Part shown: positions 35,997 to 43,170 of the stretch, one piece after another
Position numbering within the stretch: position 1 is the stretch's first letter
Layout of the letters: every line of letters begins with the position of its first letter
Assembly (NCBI GenBank): GCA_024405215.1
Contig: JAKSPB010000007.1
Span: 1 to 64,000, forward strand
Reading direction: 5' to 3'
DNA: 64,000 nucleotides
DNA from: Lentisphaeria bacterium
GTDB lineage: Bacteria; Verrucomicrobiota; Lentisphaeria; Oligosphaerales; Oligosphaeraceae
The notes under the pieces: model-generated
What the model saw: only the letters and a program-made list of their open reading frames with translations
Databases searched by the model: none
Told to the model about the DNA's origin: nothing
Made by a program: the position numbers and the translations under genes

Positions 35997-36510
35997 ATGA
36001 AGGAGAAAGACTCAAAAAAGGAAGAGAAGGGTTACCCTGGTATCTTCAAGCGACCTGGCACCGACAACTGGTGCTTCCGTTATCAGGTCAACAAGAGCAG
36101 AAAGACCGTCTCGCTTGGAACAAAGGACTATGACGAAGCGGTAAAGATCGTCCGTGAGAAATACAAGCCTCTCATCGAGACAACCTCCGAGGAGGTTCTG
36201 GCCGCTCACGTTGCCAATGCCAGGAAAATGCACATCCAGTCAAAGAAGCTCTATCTAGCCAATGCCTGGGATGTATACAGCACATCTCCAGAAAGAGCGA
36301 ATCCGGCCACTGTCTCTGAACAGCAGAGCTACAAGTCATCCTTCGATGATTTCGTCAAATTCCTTGACAATCCTCGCATAACTGTTGCAGAGATCACCCA
36401 TGTCCATGCTGAAAAATATGCGGAGGACATGAAAAAAACAAGCACTATGCCGTTGATACGCACAATCGCCATATAAAGAGACACTCTGGGACAATGCCGC
36501 CATTTCTATT
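35997..36510 (+). pseudogene. decayed tyrosine-recombinase (phage-type integrase) fragment
   Basis: ATG 35997 begins an integrase N-terminus: an Arm-type DNA-binding part (GIFKRPGTDNWCFRYQVNKS, then KTVSLGTKDYDEA) and the start of the SAM-like core-binding domain (FDDFVKFLDNP, ITHVHAEKYAEDM). From about 36430 the homologous sequence moves to a second frame (KHYAVDTHNRHIK) and near 36475 to a third (KETLWDNAA). At least two indels and loss of the entire R-H-R-Y catalytic domain make it dead. Its place next to tRNA-Ser marks a former integrative element. Confidence 0.8.
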
Positions 36511-36543
36511 TATATAACAGCATTGAAAAATTTTTTCTCTTTG

Positions 36544-36658
36544 AAGGCGGTCCTTCGTCCTGCCTCGTCGTGCCGCATCGCTGGCGGCTGCCGCCGCTGC
36601 CGCGTCGCTCCGCTCGCGGCCCGCTTTGCGGCACTCCTCGCAGGTCTCGGACCGCCTT
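36544..36658. repeat. 115-bp GC-rich imperfect inverted repeat downstream of the SUMF1 gene
   Basis: Outer arms AAGGCGGTCC (36544-36553) and GGACCGCCTT (36649-36658) match perfectly. Further inside CCTGC (36559-36563) pairs with GCAGG (36640-36644), and GTGCCGC (36570-36576) with GCGGCAC (36628-36634). The centre has a GGCGGC-T-GCCGCC hairpin (36583-36595). It starts 13 bp beyond the SUMF1 stop. It may terminate the transcript, form a cruciform, or be a retrohoming structure. Confidence 0.7.
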
Positions 36659-36670
36659 CTCCTCCGGCTG

Positions 36671-37885
36671 CTACTGTCGTGGAACTACTGGGGGAAGGCA
36701 GACAACGCGAAAGCCGATGTCGCTGTAGGCGCGGGACGGGTCGTAGCTGCCGCGGCTGGCGGAACGGCAGTTCCACGCGCGGCCGACGTAGCTGTCCCAG
36801 CTGCCGCCGCGCTGCACGCGGGCGGAGCCCGACTGAGGCCCCACGGGATCCGTGACGGCGCCGGAGGGATAGGAACCGTACCAGTCCAGGCACCACTCAT
36901 ACACGTTTCCGTGCATGTCGTAGAGACCCCACGCGTTAGGAAGGTAGGAACCGACTTTCGTGTGCGGTGAATAGCCGCCCTTGCCGTCGTCCCTGTTGTA
37001 TTCGTATCTTCCCGCCTCGTCCATGGCAGGATCCTGACCGGTGGAGGTCAGATTCCTCCCCGTGTTGAGCGCCGTAACGGTTTCCGCGCGGCAGGCGTAC
37101 TCCCACTGGGCCTCCGTGGGAAGGTCGAAGACAAGACCCGTCTTCGCGCGGAGCTTTCCAAGGAAGGAGCCTTCGTCCACCGCATGGCCGTACATCGGCC
37201 AGCCCGCCCCCGCCGTGCCTCCCGTGCCGCGGATGGTATTGTAGGAGACCTGTTCCACGGGACGGCAGTCGCCCTTGTACACGGACGGATTGCTTCCGTA
37301 GATGAGCTCGTACTGCCTCTGCGTCATCTCGAAGACGCCGATGTAGTAGTCCTGCGTCAACGTCACCTGGTGCTGCGTCTCGTCGCCGCCATTCGGGCTG
37401 CCCATCATGAAGGTGCCCTTCGGAATCCGACGCAGCCACTACTCCGTGGTGCGGCAGGTGTCGCTGGAGAGGTCGGGGGCAACGTCCGAATCCCCAGATG
37501 CCCCAGTCTGGAGATCTACACGGACATAGGTTTTCGTGAAAGACGCGGGAGACTCCTTCACGTTGACATCCACGACCATGTCGGTCTGAATGCTGTTCGG
37601 GTAGTCCGCGCCATAATCCCACGTGGCCGTATAAGGACCGCCGTTGCGATGTACAAAATCTCCCAAAACACTTTTGGCAGGTAAATCCACTCCATGGACA
37701 TTGTCATGTCCCATGAAGGAAACGAGTGCCACATGGGATTCATCGCCCCCTTCCAGCCAGTAGGTGATGTCGATCTTTCCGTCCCACGGGAAGTGGGATT
37801 TTGCGGTGACATTGGTCACCCGCATCTCCGCAAGAAGGGTTGATATGCAGAAAAACAGCAACAATGAAAGAAAGAGATGTTTCAT
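36671..37885 (-). pseudogene. secreted SUMF1/formylglycine-generating-enzyme-like protein split by an in-frame TAG
   Basis: The frame starts at ATG 37885 with a signal peptide (MKHLFLSLLLFFCISTLLAE) and an N-terminal beta domain (about residues 22-145), then hits TAG at 37439-37441. The same frame continues WLRRIPKGTFMMGSPNGG and gives a full SUMF1/C-type-lectin-fold domain: LPTEAQWEYACRAETVTA, NAWGLYDMHGNVYEWCLDW and RVQRGGSWDS to DIGFRVVCLPP. Homologues keep one continuous chain through LRRIPAGTF, so the amber codon is a nonsense mutation; TAG ends ordinary genes in this window. The last 45 codons look like a diversified region. Without the active-site Cys pair of true FGE, it is probably a binding protein. 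Confidence 0.82.
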
Positions 37886-38391
37886 TTGGGTTGTTCGTGT
37901 TGATCAGGAGGTATGACGAATCGGAGAACGGATTGGTTTAACATGCGGAAGTCTATCGCTATTCCAACAAAATTCAAGTCGTAATAACTTCGCGCATTAT
38001 TTCCTTACAAGCAAACCCGCAGATAATGGCGACTGCGCAAGAAATCATCTAGTCCAGTTTTTTGTTGAAATTGATCAAAAGAATCTTTCAATGCTACTTG
38101 AATGATTCAACGGCCATGAAAACGCAATTAAGCATTAGAGGTATTCATATATGCTATAAATCAATCCACCTGCAACGGCAGAATCCTTTGATTTAAAAAT
38201 ACCTATGTGCTTTCACGTTGAAATTAACCCGTATCTGCCGAGTGGGGTGACCATGAAAAGACAAAAGGCTCATTAACGATTTCGATTTGCGATGACTTGC
38301 CCGCAAAAAGGCGTCATCTGCGCAGACGGCGTTGCTACATGATAAATTAGAGTAAACACATTGTATGGCCATGTTCTGCTCCTTCCAATGT
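37886..38391. other. AT-rich intergenic region without a supported gene
   Basis: The base composition falls sharply toward AT from 37920. Short frames on both strands are unconvincing. An AGGAGG near 37905 on the plus strand precedes no sensible frame. Nothing else is visible. Confidence 0.5.
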
Positions 38392-39450
38392 TTATTGCCA
38401 TTGGGCATGATTGTACAATTCATCATACGATTCAAAATCAACTATATTGAAACCGAGATATGCCAGAAAGTCACTGCCATCATCTGTTTTCGCGGTTTGC
38501 CATTTAACACGCAAATAAAAAGAGGACTGCATGATTTTCCCATCGCCGTTTTTCTGTAATAAATCCTTTTTGAGTAATAAATGGCGCAAAAAGAACTCAT
38601 CCTTGGAATAGCCGAAACCTGCAATGACCAGAGGAAGACGCATAAACAAACTCATCCAAGTATTGCGTCCTTTCCAATAATCATTGGAATTTATCTCATC
38701 AAAAGTTCCTACATGTTTTACAGCTTGCAGATATTTTCTCAATGAAAAAAGTATTCCAGAAGCGTCCTCTTCCCTTCTATTTCGAAGACTGAAATAGGAA
38801 CCGTGGATATGCCAAACATCATGCTTCAAATCTTTCGAAATAATATCGTCATTTTCACAGAACGCTTCCTTGAGCGGTTCACCCCAAAAATCGTTCCAAT
38901 GATACCTGACTCTTTCTGTTCTTGGAGCTTCCGATGTACCATTACTTTTTTTGTTTGATTTATTATAAATAGAATGGTTTGAATGACCAGGAAGAACGAG
39001 ACGTTGGTCCGACAATATGTCTCCCGGATATTGCGCTTTGATATACGACTCAATATTGTGGTCAAAATTAGTTGTAAAGATGTGGTGATTATTATCCCAT
39101 GCGTATTTCAGAATAGCGCAATTTTTACTAAAATCTTTTCTTTCCAATTCTTTGACCGCATCCTTAATTATGCTCGACAGATCAATGCCAGAGTTTTGGC
39201 TGGCGAAATTTTCCAAAAGGTCAATCCACTCCAAATTGCTAATGCCATGTCCAAAAAGTGCATCCAGATGGAAGTTTGGAAGTTTCACTCTTTCAGCAAC
39301 ACTTTTTATGACATTTTTCCAATCGTATATGTCGTTCTCTTTCGAGCCAGAAGAACCGAACATATACTTGTTAAAACCATTTCCAATGATAAAACAAGAT
39401 GGCTTGTTCTTACCGTCTTTCAGTTTATCGAAAAATTCTTTTGCGTTCAT
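38392..39450 (-). CDS. SIR2-like domain protein, candidate defence NADase
   Basis: 352 residues from MNAKEFFDKLKDG with AAAGGTGAG upstream; a GTG at 39462 is less likely. SIR2-fold motifs are intact: CFIIGNGFNKYMFG (about residues 18-31, NAD phosphate loop), FTTNFDHNIE (about 125-134, T-N-x-D), VWHIHGSYFSLRN (about 212-224, catalytic His), and VIAGFGYSKDEFFLRHLL (about 280-297). Such SIR2_2-type proteins occur in antiphage systems (ThsA, DSR, SIR2-HerA) that deplete NAD. No partner gene is next to it. The gene is strikingly AT-rich against its neighbours, a sign of recent transfer. Confidence 0.8.
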   Translation of the reverse strand: MNAKEFFDKLKDGKNKPSCFIIGNGFNKYMFGSSGSKENDIYDWKNVIKSVAERVKLPNFHLDALFGHGISNLEWIDLLENFASQNSGIDLSSIIKDAVKELERKDFSKNCAILKYAWDNNHHIFTTNFDHNIESYIKAQYPGDILSDQRLVLPGHSNHSIYNKSNKKSNGTSEAPRTERVRYHWNDFWGEPLKEAFCENDDIISKDLKHDVWHIHGSYFSLRNRREEDASGILFSLRKYLQAVKHVGTFDEINSNDYWKGRNTWMSLFMRLPLVIAGFGYSKDEFFLRHLLLKKDLLQKNGDGKIMQSSFYLRVKWQTAKTDDGSDFLAYLGFNIVDFESYDELYNHAQWQ

Positions 39451-39487
39451 GATTTGTCTCACCTTTTTTCATTCGGTTCAAAACAAC

Positions 39488-39530
39488 AAAAAAACTCCGC
39501 ACTCCCGACGTAAATCGGGCGTGCGGAGTG
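39488..39530 (-). terminator. strong hairpin with T-run just upstream of the SIR2 gene
   Basis: On the minus strand ACTCCGCAC-GCCCGA pairs with TCGGG-AGTGCGGAGT (15-nt arms 39516-39530 and 39495-39509, one unpaired position), followed by TTTTTTTG. It stands 38-80 bp before the SIR2 ATG and would stop transcripts arriving from the right, or act as an attenuator. Confidence 0.7.
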
Positions 39531-40146
39531 CTTAAAAACTGAATTGTTATGGGATGCGCCTACTCTACGCTGCTTGCTTGCCTGCCTGCTTGCTTGCGCT
39601 CACTTCGTTCGCACAAGCAACGTCGTGAAGGCAAGGCACAATCTGTCCAGAAGACAACATGGCCTTCTGGGCGTTGGAATTTGATTGTGCGTACCTTTCC
39701 ATCACTTTTATCCTTGAAGTTTTGAAAAAAAACGGAAGAACTCTGTTTTTTCCCCCACACCGCCATATTGGCATCAAACAAGGCGACTGATGCTGCAGAG
39801 CCAGACAGGAACAATGGGATATGGAATTGATTGCAAAAATCGTCACATATTCCATTATACCACAAAATGTGAAATTTACACGTGAAAAGTGAAATTTTGT
39901 ATCTATTCAGAAGGGGCAGTGATTCAGGACTTAATACCGAAGCTCGGAGTCGCAAAAGTGACATGTGGGAGGTTCTGAAGAACCGATGTTGACGCTGCGT
40001 CAGCGTCAACCACATATCTTTCTGTGTATTCCGTGTATTCTGTGGTTGAAAAGCAGTTCTGAACAGTAACCAAATTTTTGTATTGTCCTCCAAAAGCAAG
40101 GGCCTCGCTACAGAGATACGTGTCACTTTCCCTGCCAGGGAAACGC
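39531..40146. other. low-complexity and palindromic intergenic region
   Basis: Frames here are not convincing. It contains runs of GCTTGCTTGCCTGC-type repeats at 39569-39595, a TTGCTTG/CAAGCAA pairing around 39588-39616, and a perfect 10-bp palindrome with 3-nt spacer at 39988-40010 (GTTGACGCTG/CAGCGTCAAC). A stretch near 40018-40045 with repeated GTGTATTC motifs looks like repeat DNA. No gene is supported. Confidence 0.5.
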
Positions 40147-41829
40147 CTATTCCCCCGCCAGCACCAGGCACTCCTTGTTGAAGCAGGCGATGCCATAGAC
40201 GCGGACGTTGTGGTAGGTGCGCCGGAAAGCAGCCACGTAGTCGCGCTCCAAAGCCTGTTTCAAGGCCATTTGGGCTTTGCCTTCCAGGTCGTCACGGATG
40301 GAGGCTACCTTGATTTCAATGACAATCGCGCAATTACGCGAGTTCTTGGTGCGTAGCATAAGATCCGGACGACCGTTGCCGCTCTCCCGGTTGCTCTCGC
40401 ACTGCCAGCCATCAACCGACGCCAGGAGTCCGGCGATGAAGCCGTGGTAGAAGTTCTCCGCCCGGTCGTGGTAGCTGATGGTCTGTTCAAGAAGAACATT
40501 CAACTCTGCGCACGCGTCTTCGGCATCGCCTTCGGCCAGCGCCTTGACCAGTCCGGAACGATTCCAGGTGGGAATGGCCTGCTGATACCACCTGCCCAGC
40601 TGGAACTTCAAGGTTTCCGCGACTTCGCGGTTCGGCAATTGCAGCTCCAGTTCGTTCAGGTTCGACAGACGATTGGGAAACTCCGCTGTCCGCAGGTATC
40701 CCGTATACAGGAGCGTGGTCCAGAGCGCCGTGGAATCCATCCTCATGCCGGCATAATTCAACTGTTCGCAGACGGAATGGCGCACGGAGCCCCGGTCGAG
40801 GAGCGTCTCCAGTTCACTGCGGGAGCCGTTCCCGCTGACGCTGTCCCCGATGAGGGTCTGGAGAAGGTCGTTGCCGGAGGTGTTGGCCCAGTAGGGACAG
40901 GGACGAATCGCCCCCCCGTCACAGGAATCCCTGACAAAGCTGATGACACTCCAGGGGTTGTAGATCTCCGCGTTGCCGAAGCGGTAGCCGTCATACCACT
41001 CGCGCACGGTATCGAACAGGTCGCCGACTCCATAATAATCAAGCATGTCCTTGACCTCCTCCGGCGTGAAGCCGAAGCAGTCCCCGCAGCTCTTGGAAAG
41101 GATCGTGTTGATTTCGGGGTTGTTGAAGCCCGTGTAGATGCTTTCGCCCGAAATCCGCAGGCATCCCGTATGGACGGCCAGACGCAGGTGGGGGTTCGTC
41201 TTGCAGGTCATGCTCATCAGGGAGCGGATGAGATCCAGGATGCGGTCGTAGTATCCCTTGAGGTATCCCGCCTGGAGCGGAACGTCGTATTCGTCCAGCA
41301 GGAACACAACGGGCTGGCCATGGTATTCGTGGAGCTTTTCCATCAGAAGAACAAGGGCATCCGGCAAATCATCCTCTGGCAGAACGCCGTCCATGGCGGC
41401 CTGGAAGTCCTCGCGGTTCTTCGGCGAAAGCACCTTGCCGTCCATCAGATATTGATGCCTCCTGAAGACCTTGCCGCAGACTGACCGGAACTTGCCCGCA
41501 GCCAGTTCGTAGGTATCCTTCTTCATATCCTTGAGGCTCATGGAAATGACGGGATACTTCCCCATCTCCTCGCGGTATGGGCGTTCGGAACGGGCCAGGG
41601 CGCAGTCGTCGAAGAGCTCCTTTCCCGAACCGTCGATGTTGAAGAAGTAGTCCAGCATGGACAGGTTCAAGGTCTTGCCAAACCTGCGTGGTCGGGCATA
41701 GAGCGTCACTTCAGAACGGCGATCCAGCAAACGCTGGATAAGCAGCGTCTTGTCAACATAGTAGTTTCCGCCGCTGATGAGTTTGCGATAGTCCTCTATG
41801 CCAGTTGCGAGTGGTTTGCGGTTGTCCAT
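40147..41829 (-). CDS. DUF1703 family AAA-ATPase with PD-(D/E)XK nuclease-like C-terminus
   Basis: 560 residues from MDNRKPLATGIEDYRKLISG; AGGAGG lies eight bases upstream. The PF09820 region has YYVDKTLLIQRLL (about 24-36), then TLYARPRRFGKTLNLSMLDY (about 42-61, Walker A-like RxRRFGKT) and VVFLLDEYDVPLQ (about 183-195, Walker B). The C-terminus has the PF08011 nuclease-like core with NGRPDLMLRTK and IVIEIKVA (about 505-530). These proteins are abundant in Bacteroidetes and PVC bacteria, function unproven, sometimes linked to mobile DNA. A truncated relative is at 4262-4376. Confidence 0.9.
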   Translation of the reverse strand: MDNRKPLATGIEDYRKLISGGNYYVDKTLLIQRLLDRRSEVTLYARPRRFGKTLNLSMLDYFFNIDGSGKELFDDCALARSERPYREEMGKYPVISMSLKDMKKDTYELAAGKFRSVCGKVFRRHQYLMDGKVLSPKNREDFQAAMDGVLPEDDLPDALVLLMEKLHEYHGQPVVFLLDEYDVPLQAGYLKGYYDRILDLIRSLMSMTCKTNPHLRLAVHTGCLRISGESIYTGFNNPEINTILSKSCGDCFGFTPEEVKDMLDYYGVGDLFDTVREWYDGYRFGNAEIYNPWSVISFVRDSCDGGAIRPCPYWANTSGNDLLQTLIGDSVSGNGSRSELETLLDRGSVRHSVCEQLNYAGMRMDSTALWTTLLYTGYLRTAEFPNRLSNLNELELQLPNREVAETLKFQLGRWYQQAIPTWNRSGLVKALAEGDAEDACAELNVLLEQTISYHDRAENFYHGFIAGLLASVDGWQCESNRESGNGRPDLMLRTKNSRNCAIVIEIKVASIRDDLEGKAQMALKQALERDYVAAFRRTYHNVRVYGIACFNKECLVLAGE

Positions 41830-42225
41830 ATTTCCTACCTCCTGAAGTGGTTTCCTGTCATAATGTAATCCTTCAAAAGGCAAGGAAGTCAGGATTCAGG
41901 TGGAAACAGCAGGAAGACCACAAAAACGAATTGCGGAACGCATGGGCAGGAGCCCCTTTCATTGCCAAAACTTGTGACTTATTTTCGGAAAGCTCTGTTC
42001 CATTGATGTGTATTGGGAATTCTGCAATCTCGTTCTGCGGAGTAGCAAGAAGGCCTCCTCCGTTAAGAGTTATGACAATGATAACTTTTGTGGATTTGCG
42101 TTTCTTTTTCGGCAGGGACGCAAAACAGAGAAAATTATCGTCCGGGCGGGGAATAGAGTAACTCTCGCCGCCCGAAAAGCGGCGTTTTCCGAAAGACAAC
42201 CCACCACGACCCACAGGAGGAAAAA
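41830..42225. other. divergent intergenic region between the DUF1703 and DUF-unknown genes
   Basis: A TACATTAT variant of the promoter octamer sits on the minus strand near 41861, 30 bp before the DUF1703 ATG. The remainder, including an AGGAGG at 42217-42222 serving the next gene, shows no gene. Confidence 0.45.
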
Positions 42226-42708
42226 ATGCCCCGCAAGAAAGAAAATGTCGAAACCGTCCCGTATTTTGTCCTCGCACGCAAGAAAAAGGGCGAATGTCCG
42301 TCCGTGAAGGAACGCCTGCAGAAAGAACGCCCCCGGGAGATGAGCGTTCCGGAGAAGGAGATTCTCTGCCTGATGCTCCCGGAATGTCCGGAACTCCCCT
42401 ATCCCCTTCAGGAGTTGCCGATGGCCTACGGCCCCGCAGCCAGGGAATACAGGATTCCCGATGACAAGCGGGAAGAGGTCCTTCAAGCCGTCTGTCCCTT
42501 CGCCCTCTGCCCTGACCTGGAGGAGGAGATGTACGACATCCATGAAGACAAGTTCTTCATGGTCCGTGATTTCCGTGTCATCCGCGAACGGGGGAGGAAC
42601 ATGCTGGTCTCCCCGTACTATCCCATCTCCGGCGGAATGATCGTGGACTGGGTGCCCAAAGAACACGCAAAGGACAACTTCTACACGAAGGAAGCCAAGA
42701 AGGCGTAA
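42226..42708 (+). CDS. small hypothetical protein, 160 residues
   Basis: A 160-residue charged protein with a perfect AGGAGG eight bases before the ATG. It begins and ends lysine-rich (MPRKKENVETV, TKEAKKA). The middle has a Pro/Glu-rich stretch (PECPELPYPLQELPMAYGP, about 52-70), a Cys pair (CPFALCPD) and a hydrophobic segment (LVSPYYPISGGMIVDWVP, about 127-144). No known family is recognised, and the protein has no signal peptide. Codon use and GC match the neighbours. It stands alone between the DUF1703 gene and a repeat element, so context gives no role. Confidence 0.6.
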   Translation: MPRKKENVETVPYFVLARKKKGECPSVKERLQKERPREMSVPEKEILCLMLPECPELPYPLQELPMAYGPAAREYRIPDDKREEVLQAVCPFALCPDLEEEMYDIHEDKFFMVRDFRVIRERGRNMLVSPYYPISGGMIVDWVPKEHAKDNFYTKEAKKA

Positions 42709-42721
42709 AAGCAAAAAAAAA

Positions 42722-42832
42722 GGGAACTATATACCTAAGTTGCCGCAAATGATTGTTGATACGGACTTGTCCTGTGCCCGAGGCGCAAGCCTCGGGAAAA
42801 TGCAACGTCAGAATACGCAGGCAACTTAAGTG
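42722..42832 (+). repeat. dispersed intergenic repeat, copy A, with GCAA-loop hairpin
   Basis: Begins GGGAACTATATACC then TAAGTTGCC. CTAAGTTGCC near the left end pairs with GGCAACTTAAG at 42820-42830, giving an overall inverted-repeat shape. Inside is an 8-bp stem CCCGAGGC/GCCTCGGG closed by GCAA (42777-42796). A partial inverted copy is at 49086-49170. Confidence 0.65.
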
Positions 42833-42914
42833 TGCAATTCCTAAAAAAAAGGCTGCTACAAAACCGCAACGCTCTGCAATAGCCCATTTCTTGTTTTCTT
42901 CAGGATGAAAATAC

Positions 42915-43070
42915 GGATGGCAAAACAAGCAAAATGGCAAAACAGACAAAAGTTTTCGGTTGCCGAAGGCGACTTAAGGATGTTTTGCTGTGTTTTGTTT
43001 GTTTTGCCATCCCGCCGCAGGCGGAATTGTTTCGCGAATTTTGTTTGCGTTGCCATCCCGCCGCAGGAGG
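42915..43070. repeat. A/C-rich inverted and direct repeats before the GH42-like gene's 3' end
   Basis: GGATGGCAAAACAAGCAAAA (42915-42934) is inversely repeated at 42993-43012 with one G-T position. The right arm and the following CCCGCCGCAGG recur 46 bp later (43051 onward), giving a direct repeat of about 31 bp. No gene is seen. It separates the small hypothetical gene from the convergent GH42-like gene. Confidence 0.6.
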
Positions 43071-43170
43071 CTTCATACAATGAAAGATGCGAATCCGGAA
43101 ATGCGAGCAAGGATTGGCACCATCTGAAGTGGAGTTTTTGCAACACCCCCTGGGCAGGCAATTCGCGTAC

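Noticed and set aside
36510-36896. Minus-strand frame through the 115-bp inverted repeat
   Set aside because: It overlaps the real SUMF1 frame, and its Arg/Pro-rich sequence comes from the GC-rich inverted repeat.
3641-37441. Amber codon reassignment, suggested by in-frame TAG in the transposase remnant and in the SUMF1 gene
   Set aside because: TAG ends several healthy genes here, and the transposase is broken in other ways as well.
38193-38441. 82-codon minus-strand frame next to the SIR2 gene
   Set aside because: It overlaps the SIR2 3' end, has no ribosome-binding site, and does not resemble a SIR2 partner.
39560-40171. 203-codon minus-strand frame
   Set aside because: No ribosome-binding site, compositional pattern of repeat DNA, and overlap with the 3' end of the DUF1703 gene.
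36500-43170. Template repeat and reverse transcriptase of a diversity-generating retroelement
   Set aside because: I looked for a GGCGGCAGCTGG-type copy rich in AAC and for reverse-transcriptase motifs; neither is visible in the window. Only the target-like end remains.
35847-43170. Second copy of the tRNA-Ser 3' end as the right attachment site
   Set aside because: No stretch matching the last 20 bases of the tRNA was found by eye.
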